Of a stretch of 9,511 bases of DNA, positions 1-6,060 are shown one piece after another. This DNA is from Roseiarcus sp035500275 (GTDB lineage Bacteria; Pseudomonadota; Alphaproteobacteria; Rhizobiales; Beijerinckiaceae). Within the stretch, counting starts at the first letter, position 1, and each line of letters starts with the position of its first letter. A model generated the notes under the pieces. That model was not told where the DNA came from. It did not search any database and saw nothing but the letters and a program-made list of their open reading frames with translations. The translations under genes were made by a program, and so were the position numbers. Location of the stretch: positions 1-9,511 of the forward strand of contig DATJXI010000388.1 of the NCBI GenBank assembly GCA_035500275.1. Reading direction: 5' to 3'.

Positions 1-20
1 GGTTCTGTCGCCTCAGTCGA

Positions 21-1229
21 TCAGCCTGTCAGCAAGTCGCCGAACAGCTCCCAGCTCTCGCCGTCGAACCTCGCAAGCTGCATCTGGCGGATCGGGCTGT
101 AATTGGTCGGCGACGTGTTGACCTTGATCCCCGGCAGCAAGAGCGGCAGTTCGACGTCTTCGAGATTGGCCACCTGTTTCATGATGTTGTCGCGCGACAG
201 GTCATTGCCGCATTGCTTGAGCGCTTGCACCATCGTCTGCGCGGCGCTGAAACCAACGGCCGCATTCCAGTCAATGAAATCGGTTGGGGTGAGATATTTC
301 GAGCAAAACGCCTGAAATTCCTTCATCCCCTGATCGTCCTTCCAGCGCGCGTCGGTCACGTCCTTGATGAAAGTCGCGGCGATCACGCCCTTCGATTTCT
401 CGACCCCCGCCGGCTTCATGACGGCGACGATCGACTCCGAGACGTAGTCCAAGTAGCGCAGCGGCGTCCAGCCGATGTCATAAGCCTTGCGGATCGCCTG
501 GGCGGCGGCTTTTGGCGCCGCGGCTATCAGGAACACGTCTGCGCCCGAGCCTTGCAGGGTGACGACTTGCGAGTCAACCGTCGGCTCCGAAACCTCGTAC
601 GAGACCTCCTTGACAACCATGCTCGAATACTTGGCGGCGAGCACGTCCTGCAGTCCGATCAGGTAGTCTCTGCCGGTGGCGTCGTTCTGAAAGAGTACCC
701 CGATCTTCGCGTCGGGTTTCGTTGCGAGGACGTGCTTGGCGAAGATGTGCGCGTCCGTCAGGTTGCTCGGCGAGAAACCAATGGTCCAAGGAAAATGCTG
801 CGGGTCGCTGAATACGGAGCCGCTTCCGCCGACAAAGACCTGCGGCACCTTGTTGTCGTTGCAATATTGCCGGACCGCCAAGTTCGTCGGCGTGCCGAGG
901 GTCTGGAAAAGAAACGCCACCTGCTCGTGCTCGACGAGACGGCGGACCTGCTCGACCGTCTTCGGCGGGCTGTAGCCGTCGTCGAGGCTGATGAGAGTAA
1001 TCTTGCGCCCGTTGATTCCGCCCTGCTCGTTGATCATATTGAAGTAGGCGGCCTCGGTGCGGCCGATCACGCCAAAGGACGACAGCGGCCCGCTGTAGGG
1101 CATGGTCTGGCCGATCTTGATTTCGGTGTCCGTGACGCCGGGCGCGTCGCCGGCTCTTGAGGCGCGCGATTCTTGAGCGAAATATGCAGCAACGGCAACT
1201 GATTGCAGGAAAAGACGGCGGGAAATCAT
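21..1229 (-). CDS. ABC transporter substrate-binding protein, branched-chain amino acid (LivK/Peripla_BP_6) type
   Basis: A 402-residue periplasmic solute receptor that would deliver a small ligand to an ABC permease. The N-terminus has an SRRLFLQ motif (residues 3-9), a close match to the twin-arginine consensus S-R-R-x-F-L-K, then a short hydrophobic stretch and a likely cleavage near residue 26 (after SRA). The mature start, with TDTEIKIGQTMPYSGPLSSFG (about 33-53), is the classic opening of the Peripla_BP_6 fold, followed by the family's NxxGGINGRKI segment (about 67-77) and two alternating Rossmann-like lobes. Length is normal for the family. The ATG is preceded by a strong ribosome binding site (AAGGAAGG, about 5-12 bases upstream). 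The ligand cannot be named: annotation as amino-acid binding is by family only, and relatives bind amides, urea or aromatic acids. No permease or ATPase gene lies on the visible side; any partners would be beyond position 1. Confidence 0.93.
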   Translation of the reverse strand: MISRRLFLQSVAVAAYFAQESRASRAGDAPGVTDTEIKIGQTMPYSGPLSSFGVIGRTEAAYFNMINEQGGINGRKITLISLDDGYSPPKTVEQVRRLVEHEQVAFLFQTLGTPTNLAVRQYCNDNKVPQVFVGGSGSVFSDPQHFPWTIGFSPSNLTDAHIFAKHVLATKPDAKIGVLFQNDATGRDYLIGLQDVLAAKYSSMVVKEVSYEVSEPTVDSQVVTLQGSGADVFLIAAAPKAAAQAIRKAYDIGWTPLRYLDYVSESIVAVMKPAGVEKSKGVIAATFIKDVTDARWKDDQGMKEFQAFCSKYLTPTDFIDWNAAVGFSAAQTMVQALKQCGNDLSRDNIMKQVANLEDVELPLLLPGIKVNTSPTNYSPIRQMQLARFDGESWELFGDLLTG

Positions 1230-1384
1230 TTTGCCTTCCTTCCCGATAAATTAAGCTTCGTCGGTCACCTCGCTACCGTTAACGCCAGCACAGTTTCCTG
1301 GCTTTTATAAGGACGCGGCTATCACTGCGGAGGTATATGGGCGGCGCCACGATCGAGGCCACGTGCAAGCTCGCAACGCACTGA

Positions 1385-1687
1385 CTTCCGCTTGGGGGGA
1401 GAGGAGACCTCGGCTCCGTCAATTTCAGCGACATCCTGCTCATGCGCGACCCGGCCAACCCGGCGCCTGCGGAAGAAGCTCTTTTCACCGCCATCGCCGT
1501 CGCCCGCGAGCAAGGGTCGCGCGCTTTCGCCCTGCGCGCGGCGCCGTCGCTGGCGAAGCTCTACCAGTCGACCGGCCGCCCCGACGAAGCCCACGCCGTC
1601 CTCGCGCCGGGTCTCGAAGGCTTTTCGCCGACGCCGGAAATGCCGGAGATCGCCGAGGCGCAAGTGTTGCTATCACAATTGACGTAA
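1385..1687 (+). pseudogene. C-terminal remnant of adenylate-cyclase-type ATPase/TPR protein
   Basis: This open frame ends at TAA 1685-1687 and encodes a stretch that I recognise as the extreme C-terminus of the large class III cyclase/AAA-ATPase/TPR signalling proteins common in Hyphomicrobiales. Key pieces are RDPANPAPAEEAL (from 1445), RAAPSLAKLYQSTGRP (about 1533-1580), AHAVLAPGLEGFSPTPE (about 1589-1639) and PEIAEAQVLL. Full-length relatives exceed 900 residues; here only about 85 residues of similarity remain, beginning near 1430. An in-frame TGA sits at 1382-1384, and no cyclase, ATPase or other TPR segments lie upstream. An internal ATG at 1442 would give 81 residues, but I see no good ribosome binding site and such a fragment is unlikely to work. 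It is most simply a decaying relic of a deletion or transfer event. The family assignment is from memory of conserved family sequence, not from a search. Confidence 0.75.
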
Positions 1688-1775
1688 GACCGCTTTGGGC
1701 GGAGAGGAGGGGAACGCCTTTCCGGTCGGCGCCGGGAAACGCCTTCATTGCGACCGCCAATGGCTGCTTTGGGTT

Positions 1776-1809
1776 TTGACTTGCGGATGCGCAAGCCTTT
1801 GCGTATGAG
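1776..1809 (+). promoter_or_regulatory. Candidate promoter and operator-like inverted repeat ahead of rpsF
   Basis: TTGACT at 1776-1781 resembles a -35 box. The best -10-like hexamer is TATGAG at 1804-1809. It is 22 bases from TTGACT but 17 bases from TTGCGG at 1781-1786, so the exact pairing is unclear. Between them lies a perfect inverted repeat, CTTGCG (1780-1785) and CGCAAG (1790-1795) with a 4-base centre, followed by a further TTTGCG at 1798-1803. Initiation near 1815 would give a leader of roughly 170 bases before rpsF. This is a reading of motifs only. Confidence 0.35.
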
Positions 1810-1812
1810 AGC

Positions 1813-1940
1813 GCCTTCGTTGCGTCCCGCCGGGGGCTGAACGGAAGGCCGCGCTTAAAGCGGCGGCAGGACGAAAAAGTCCGGCTTCCCGTGTTCCCGC
1901 CTTCGAACGATCCGATTCGGGCCTTTCTCGGGCTCGAAGG
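1813..1940 (+). promoter_or_regulatory. Structured 5' leader of the rpsF operon (possible S6:S18 autoregulatory RNA)
   Basis: Three potential hairpins follow one another. Stem 1: GCCTTC 1813-1818 with GAAGGC 1844-1849, extended by GTT/AAC with one bulged G. Stem 2: GCCGC 1848-1852 with GCGGC 1860-1864, sharing two bases with stem 1, so the two compete. Stem 3: CCTTCGA 1900-1906 with TCGAAGG 1934-1940, carrying an inner CCGA 1912-1915 / TCGG 1928-1931 helix across an asymmetric internal loop. Many bacteria control rpsF by binding of the S6:S18 complex to a leader hairpin with an unpaired CCG. A stem with an internal loop in this position fits that idea, but I have not matched the known motif base by base. 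Confidence 0.3.
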
Positions 1941-1982
1941 GCTTCGCGCGGTGCCGACGACGACAGCAGAGGAAAGGCTTCC

Positions 1983-2417
1983 ATGGCTCTTTACGAGCAT
2001 ATTTTTTTGGCGCGACAGGACGTCACGCCGCAACAGGTCGAAGCGCTGACCGACCAGGTCAAGTCGAAGATCGCGTCGCTCGGCGGCGCGGTCACCAAGG
2101 TCGAGCCGTGGGGACTGAAGTCCCTCGCCTACCGGATCAAGAAGAACCGCAAGGCGCACTTCACCCTGCTCAACATCGTCGCCCCGCCCGAGGCGGTGTC
2201 CGAATTGGAACGCACGCTCAGCATCAATGAGGACGTGCTTCGCTACATGACCCTCCGGGTCAACGAGCATGAGGTCGGACCCTCGGCGATGCTGCGCAAG
2301 CGCGAAGACTCCGACCGGGACGACCGGCCTGGCCGCCCGCCGCGCGGCGACCGCGGCGATCGCGGCGATCGCCCCCCGCGTCGTCCGCGCGATGAGTCGA
2401 ACGTTGGAGCAAGCTGA
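1983..2417 (+). CDS. rpsF: 30S ribosomal protein S6
   Basis: S6 binds 16S rRNA in the platform of the small subunit as a heterodimer with S18. The 144-residue product has the full S6 fold: MALYEHIFLARQDVTPQQV at the start, LGGAVTKVEPWGLKSLAYRIKK (about 33-54), and the HFTLLNI strand, ending in EDVLRYMTLRVNE (about 83-95). Beyond residue 100 comes a charged tail rich in Arg, Asp, Gly and Pro with RGD units in tandem, as is usual in alphaproteobacterial S6 and probably disordered. The ATG follows a GAGGAAAGG ribosome binding site at 1969-1977. The stop overlaps the rpsR start by one base (TGATG), which suggests translational coupling of the S6:S18 pair. A long open frame on the opposite strand here is a shadow of codon bias. 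Confidence 0.98.
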   Translation: MALYEHIFLARQDVTPQQVEALTDQVKSKIASLGGAVTKVEPWGLKSLAYRIKKNRKAHFTLLNIVAPPEAVSELERTLSINEDVLRYMTLRVNEHEVGPSAMLRKREDSDRDDRPGRPPRGDRGDRGDRPPRRPRDESNVGAS

Positions 2418-2653
2418 TGGCCTCCGCACCCCGTCGCCCATTTTTCCGCCGGCGGAAGTCCTGCCCCTTCTCCGGCCCGAACGCGCCGAAGATTGACCAT
2501 AAGGACACGCGCCTGCTGTCCCGCTACATCTCGGAGCGCGGCAAGATCGTCCCCTCGCGCATCACAGCGGTCAGCGCCGGCAAGCAGCGCGAGCTTGCGC
2601 AGGCCATTAAGCGGGCCCGCTTCCTTGGCCTTCTGCCCTATGTCATCCGGTAG
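2417..2653 (+). CDS. rpsR: 30S ribosomal protein S18
   Basis: S18 is the partner of S6 on the platform of the 30S subunit. The 78-residue product is full length and carries the family core: RRPFFRRRKSCPFSG (6-20), then IDHKDTRLLSRYISERGKI (about 26-44), SRITAVSAGKQRELAQAIKRAR (about 47-68) and the terminal FLGLLPYV. Its start codon overlaps the rpsF stop by one base, the usual arrangement, so both proteins are likely made in a fixed ratio. A strong hairpin follows the stop codon. Confidence 0.98.
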   Translation: MASAPRRPFFRRRKSCPFSGPNAPKIDHKDTRLLSRYISERGKIVPSRITAVSAGKQRELAQAIKRARFLGLLPYVIR

Positions 2654-2669
2654 GTCTCGTTAAGGCCGA

Positions 2670-2695
2670 CCTCGCGGCCTCAAATCGCCGCGAGG
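2670..2695 (+). terminator. Hairpin between rpsR and the DUF2232 gene (attenuator or partial terminator)
   Basis: CCTCGCGGC (2670-2678) and GCCGCGAGG (2687-2695) form a perfect 9-base-pair GC-rich stem with an 8-base loop, 16 bases after the rpsR stop. No run of T follows, so it is not a classic intrinsic terminator. It could lower read-through into the membrane protein gene or protect the rpsF-rpsR message from 3' exonucleases. The pairing is visible in the sequence; the role is inference. Confidence 0.45.
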
Positions 2696-2751
2696 CAAGT
2701 TGGAGGCGTGCGGGTCTCGCCTCCTAACCGCACGTCAAGCGGGACAGCGCC

Positions 2752-3732
2752 ATGCTCCATCGCTTCGTCATCGCAATCGGCGCGGGATGCGCCGCCGCCC
2801 TCCTCTTCGCGGTGAGCTCGCAGACGAGCCCGCTGGCGATGGCGCTCGCCTATCTTGCCCCCCTCCCCATCATGATCGTGAGCCTCGGCTGGGGCCTGGA
2901 CGGCGGCGGGCTCGCCGGAGCGGTTTCGGTGCTGGCTCTCGGCCTGCTCGCCGGATTGCCGACCGGGCTCTTGTTCGCCGCCTCGATCGCCGCGCCGGCC
3001 TGGGTTCTAGCGGCGTTCTCGGCGACCCCAATCGCGCGATATTTTTCCCGGCGGCCCCCTGGCGCGCTCCCCTACCCTTCCGTCGGCGCGATCGTCGCGC
3101 TCGCGTCCTTCATCGGAATGGCCCTGGCGTTGGCGGCTCTGGTCGCCGTCATCGTCTTCTATGGCGGCTACGCTGAAGGGGCCAAGCAAATCACCGCCGC
3201 CCTTACGGCGATCGCCCGCGCAGCGTTCGAGGACGAGCGCGAAGCCGCCTTGGCGGCGGAGTTCGCCAATAGCCTCGTTCTTCTCGCGCCCGCGGCGATC
3301 GCCGCCTCGACGCTCGTGATGCTGTGCGTCAACCTCTACGCGGCGGCGCGGTCGACCCAGATGTCGAACGGCTTGGCGCGGCCGTGGCCGGATGTTCCGA
3401 CGTCCTTGCATCTGCCTTGGCCCTTTGCGATCGCGCTGCTGGCTTGCGCCGCTTGCGCTTACGCCCTCCCCGCCCCCGCGTCGCAATACGCGCTGATCGT
3501 CGTCGGCGGTCTTGGAGGCGCGTTCGTCCTTCAGGGTCTTGCGGTCGCTCATGCGCTATCGCGAGGCTTGAAGCTGCGGACGGTGATGCTCATCGCGCTT
3601 TACGCCTGCTGCCTGTTGCGGGCCAAATACACGATTCCGGTCGTGGCCGCGCTGGGTGTCGCGGACGCCTTCGCCAGGCTGCGGTCCCGCGCGGGGTTTC
3701 TTCCGACGGCGAAACCCACAACTCACAAGTAG
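2752..3732 (+). CDS. DUF2232 family integral membrane protein
   Basis: A 326-residue, strongly hydrophobic protein of the DUF2232 (YybS-like) family, which in Hyphomicrobiales is commonly found between rpsR and rplI. Membrane segments are evident at about 5-22, 28-48, 52-70, 72-92, 112-138, 172-196, 223-241, 246-268 and 277-300. A polar stretch with an EDERE cluster (about 160-172) lies between the fifth and sixth. The C-terminal region with LLRAKYTIPVVAALGVADAF (about 288-307) resembles the family's ending. The start follows a modest GGGAC ribosome binding site. The stop is 9 bases from rplI, and the rplI ribosome binding site touches it, so the two genes are translationally linked. The biochemical function is unknown. 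Family naming rests on hydropathy, length, neighbourhood and remembered similarity. Confidence 0.85.
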   Translation: MLHRFVIAIGAGCAAALLFAVSSQTSPLAMALAYLAPLPIMIVSLGWGLDGGGLAGAVSVLALGLLAGLPTGLLFAASIAAPAWVLAAFSATPIARYFSRRPPGALPYPSVGAIVALASFIGMALALAALVAVIVFYGGYAEGAKQITAALTAIARAAFEDEREAALAAEFANSLVLLAPAAIAASTLVMLCVNLYAAARSTQMSNGLARPWPDVPTSLHLPWPFAIALLACAACAYALPAPASQYALIVVGGLGGAFVLQGLAVAHALSRGLKLRTVMLIALYACCLLRAKYTIPVVAALGVADAFARLRSRAGFLPTAKPTTHK

Positions 3733-3741
3733 GAGAACATC

Positions 3742-4317
3742 ATGGACGTCATTCTGCTCGAGCGCATCGGCAAGCTCGGCCATATGGGGGACACCGTTCG
3801 CGTCAAGGACGGCTACGCCCGCAACTTTCTCTTGCCGCGCGGCAAGGCTTTGCGGGCCACCGAGGCGAACAAGAAGAAATTCGAAATGCAGCGGGCCGAC
3901 CTCGAGGCGCGTAACCTCGAATTGAGGCGCAACGCCAACGAGGTCTCGTCAAGAGTGGACGGGGCTTCGGTCGTCATCATTCGGCAGGCGGGCGAGACTG
4001 GGCAGCTTTACGGCTCAGTGTCGGCGCGCGACATCGCCGAGGCGCTGACGGCCGCCGGGCACCCTGTTCAGCGGGTGCATGTCGCCCTCCATCACCCCAT
4101 CAAGGCGCTCGGCCTGCATGCGGTGCCGATCCATCTGCATCCGGAGGTCGAAGCGAAGGTGACGGTGAACGTCGCACGGTCGCCTGAGCAGGCCGAGCGG
4201 CAGGCGAAGGGCGAGGATCTCACGGTGCGCGAGCAGACCACCATGGACGACCTCGGCCTCGAAGTTGGCCGGGCGCTGGCCGAGGCCGGTCCGACCGCGA
4301 GCCTCGAGCGGCAGTAG
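3742..4317 (+). CDS. rplI: 50S ribosomal protein L9
   Basis: L9 sits near the base of the L1 stalk, binds 23S rRNA and helps keep reading frame. The N-terminal RNA-binding domain is unmistakable: MDVILLERIGKLGHMGD (1-17) and VRVKDGYARNFLLPRGKAL (19-37). A long connecting helix (about 41-70) leads to the C-terminal domain with GETGQLYGSVSARDIAEAL (about 84-102). At 191 residues it is about 40 longer than the E. coli protein; the extra is an acidic/amphipathic tail (about 148-191) of the kind seen in alphaproteobacteria. An AGGAG ribosome binding site lies across the stop codon of the preceding gene, 7 bases from the ATG. It is the last gene of the ribosomal operon. Confidence 0.98.
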   Translation: MDVILLERIGKLGHMGDTVRVKDGYARNFLLPRGKALRATEANKKKFEMQRADLEARNLELRRNANEVSSRVDGASVVIIRQAGETGQLYGSVSARDIAEALTAAGHPVQRVHVALHHPIKALGLHAVPIHLHPEVEAKVTVNVARSPEQAERQAKGEDLTVREQTTMDDLGLEVGRALAEAGPTASLERQ

Positions 4318-4334
4318 CGCACAATCGTCGCCGC

Positions 4335-4356
4335 CGCTTCCCTCTTAGGCGAAGCG
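4335..4356. terminator. Possible bidirectional terminator between rplI and the epimerase gene
   Basis: CGCTTC (4335-4340) and GAAGCG (4351-4356) form a 6-base-pair stem around a 10-base loop. It lies in the 27-base gap between convergent stop codons and includes the last codons of the minus-strand gene. Neither side has a clear T run, so support is modest; the position between convergent genes is the main argument. Confidence 0.3.
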
Positions 4357-5352
4357 AAACTCGCTCACGTGCCGGTATCGCGAGTCCGGCCGCAGCACGC
4401 AGTCGGTGAAATGCCGACGGTTTGGCGAGTCAGGGAAAGCCTGGGGTTCGAGGCAGAGCCCGGCGTGGGCGCCGTAACGCGCGCCGTCCAAGCCTGGCGC
4501 CGGGCAGTCGAGCTTCGCGGCGTCATAGAATTGGACGCCGGGCTCAGTGCTGAATAGCGACATCGTCAGGTCGTTGACCGGCGAACGCAGCCGCGCGATC
4601 GGCGCAAGCCCGTCCGGACCAAGAAACTGATGAGCCACGAAGTTGGTGTCATAGGTCACGCCGGAAGGATGGCGGATTGGCCGCGCCGCGCGAAAGTCAT
4701 ACGGGGTGGCGGCGACGGCGCGGATTTCACCAGTCGGAATAAGTTCTGCGTCGGCCGGCGTGTAGAAGGCCGCAAATAGGGTCAGCTCGTGATCGAGGAT
4801 CTCGGCTGAGCCGTCGAGATTGAAATAGGCGTGCTGCGTCAGGTTGACGATGGTGGGCTTGTCGGTGACGGCGGAGAGCTCTACCCTCAAGGTGGCCGGC
4901 TCCAGCATCCTGTAGACGCAGGTCGCGGTCAGCGCGCCGGGAAAGCCTGCATCGCCGTCCGGCGACTCGAGCGACAATGAAACGGAGGAAGGGTCGTAGG
5001 GGCCAAGCTTCCAGAGCCTCCGTCCGAAGCCGTTGGGGCCGCCATGTAAGGCATGCTTCTCGCCCGGCTTTCGCTCAATCCGGTATTCGACCCCATCGAG
5101 CGTAAAGCCGCCGTTGGCGATCCGATTTGCGAAGCGGCCGGGAACCGACCCGAAATGCGGCGAATGGGCGATATAGTCCTCGATCGTGTTCAGCCCAAGC
5201 ACGACGCGCCGCGGACCCCGCGGCGTCGGCACGATGAGGTCGCGCAGGACGGCGCCCCAGGTCAGAATCTTCGCCCTTGCTCCCGCCTTGGAGGCGATAT
5301 CGACCTCGAAGACCGGGGCGCCGGCGATCTTCCCGAAGACATGTGCGCTCAA
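4345..5352 (-). CDS. galM: Aldose 1-epimerase (galactose mutarotase)
   Basis: Interconverts the alpha and beta anomers of aldoses in the cytoplasm. With a TTG start at 5352 the product has 335 residues, normal for the family. Visible landmarks are KILTWGAVLRDL (28-39), FANRIANGGF with the Asn76-Arg77 substrate contacts, ALHGGPNGFGRRLW (101-114, His103), the hallmark SPDGDAGFPGAL (130-141), NLTQHAYFNLDG with the catalytic acid His174, YDTNFV with Asp235, and CLEPQAFPDSPN with the catalytic base Glu302. TTG is preferred because an AAGGAGAGG ribosome binding site lies about 7 bases before it, and the protein then begins at the family's usual point. ATG at 5379 (9 residues more) and 5490 (overlapping the upstream gene) are alternatives. 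It is the third gene of a minus-strand unit, 44 bases after the glycosylase stop. No other sugar gene is adjacent, so it may have a general housekeeping role. Confidence 0.92.
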   Translation of the reverse strand: MSAHVFGKIAGAPVFEVDIASKAGARAKILTWGAVLRDLIVPTPRGPRRVVLGLNTIEDYIAHSPHFGSVPGRFANRIANGGFTLDGVEYRIERKPGEKHALHGGPNGFGRRLWKLGPYDPSSVSLSLESPDGDAGFPGALTATCVYRMLEPATLRVELSAVTDKPTIVNLTQHAYFNLDGSAEILDHELTLFAAFYTPADAELIPTGEIRAVAATPYDFRAARPIRHPSGVTYDTNFVAHQFLGPDGLAPIARLRSPVNDLTMSLFSTEPGVQFYDAAKLDCPAPGLDGARYGAHAGLCLEPQAFPDSPNRRHFTDCVLRPDSRYRHVSEFRFA

Positions 5353-5396
5353 CGCCCCTCTCCTTGCTTGGCGCCCCATGAAACCGCGCCTTCGAA

Positions 5397-6044
5397 CTAA
5401 TGAAGATCGAGTTCCTTCCGAATTGCGACAAAAACGTCGCGGAACATCGCTTCGGTCAGAACGCCGGTGTTCGTGTTGTACCGCGAGCAATGATAGCTGT
5501 CGAAGAGGATGGGGCCGCTGGGCCCAATTTTCATTCGCGCCCCGTGCGCGAAAGGAAACGACGCCGTCCGCGCGCCGAACGCGCGCAGGACCGTTTCATG
5601 CGCGATCCGCCCGAGCGCCAACACGATGCGCAAGTCAGGCAGGGCGGCGATCGACCGCTTGAGATAGACCCGGCAGGAGGCGATCTCCTGCGGGGTCGGC
5701 TTGTTCTGCGGAGGAACGCAACGGACGGCGTTGACGATGGCGCAATCGACGAGCTCAAGCCCATCGTCGGCCCGGCGATCGTATTGTCCGGACGCGAGCC
5801 CGAAGCTCAGGAGGGCGCCATACAGAAGATCGCCAGCGTAGTCGCCGGTGAAGGGCCGGCCGGTCCGGTTCGCGCCCTTGAGGCCAGGCGCAAGCCCGAC
5901 GATCAATAGCCGCGCGTTCGACTTGCCGAACGAAGCGACAGGCGCGTTCGACCAGTCTGGGAAGGCCGCGCGGTTGGCGGCGCGAAAAGTCGCAAGGCGC
6001 GCACAATCGGGGCAGTCGGGCGAGGGACTGACGTCGAAAGCCAT
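5397..6044 (-). CDS. Uracil-DNA glycosylase, family 5 (UdgB) type
   Basis: A base-excision repair enzyme that removes uracil, and in this family other deaminated bases, from DNA. The 215-residue product from ATG 6044 shows motif 1, GLAPGLKGANRTGRPFTGDYAGDLL (50-74), and motif 2, DSYHCSRYNTNTG (182-194) with His185, both typical of the UdgB-like group. CPDC (Cys11, Cys14) together with Cys109 and Cys124 gives the four-cysteine pattern expected for the iron-sulfur cluster of family 4/5 enzymes. Motif 1 has no Asp or Glu at the position used for water activation in family 1, which agrees with family 5. The start at 6044 is chosen because it begins just before CPDC and 16 bases after the NYN stop. 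Upstream ATGs (6104, 6161) would overlap that gene and add a basic extension unlike the family. It is the middle gene of the minus-strand unit. Confidence 0.9.
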   Translation of the reverse strand: MAFDVSPSPDCPDCARLATFRAANRAAFPDWSNAPVASFGKSNARLLIVGLAPGLKGANRTGRPFTGDYAGDLLYGALLSFGLASGQYDRRADDGLELVDCAIVNAVRCVPPQNKPTPQEIASCRVYLKRSIAALPDLRIVLALGRIAHETVLRAFGARTASFPFAHGARMKIGPSGPILFDSYHCSRYNTNTGVLTEAMFRDVFVAIRKELDLH

Positions 6045-6060
6045 CGGCCCCGCCCGGGAT

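Noticed and set aside
213..1160. Plus-strand open frame of 315 codons
   Set aside because: Lies fully opposite the substrate-binding protein gene; the Arg/Asp/Val-rich low-complexity translation with no domain is typical of the antisense shadow in GC-rich DNA.
1337..1384. Fifteen-codon open frame ATG to TGA with GGAG ahead, in frame with the cyclase remnant
   Set aside because: Too short to judge; no similarity to the remnant family, and a chance ribosome binding site is likely in purine-rich DNA. It could be a leader peptide, but nothing supports that.
2339..2371. Short tandem repeats (CGCGGCGACCGCGGCGAT type) as a possible mobile or CRISPR-like repeat
   Set aside because: They encode the RGD-type charged tail of S6, a normal alphaproteobacterial feature; there are too few units and no spacers.
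1485..2441. Minus-strand open frame of 318 codons across rpsF and its leader
   Set aside because: Opposite the certain rpsF gene and the cyclase remnant; Arg/Ala-rich with no recognisable family.
2700..3176. Plus-strand 158-codon frame before and within the DUF2232 gene
   Set aside because: Frame-shifted shadow of the membrane protein, Arg/Pro-rich, whereas the other frame has clear membrane segments.
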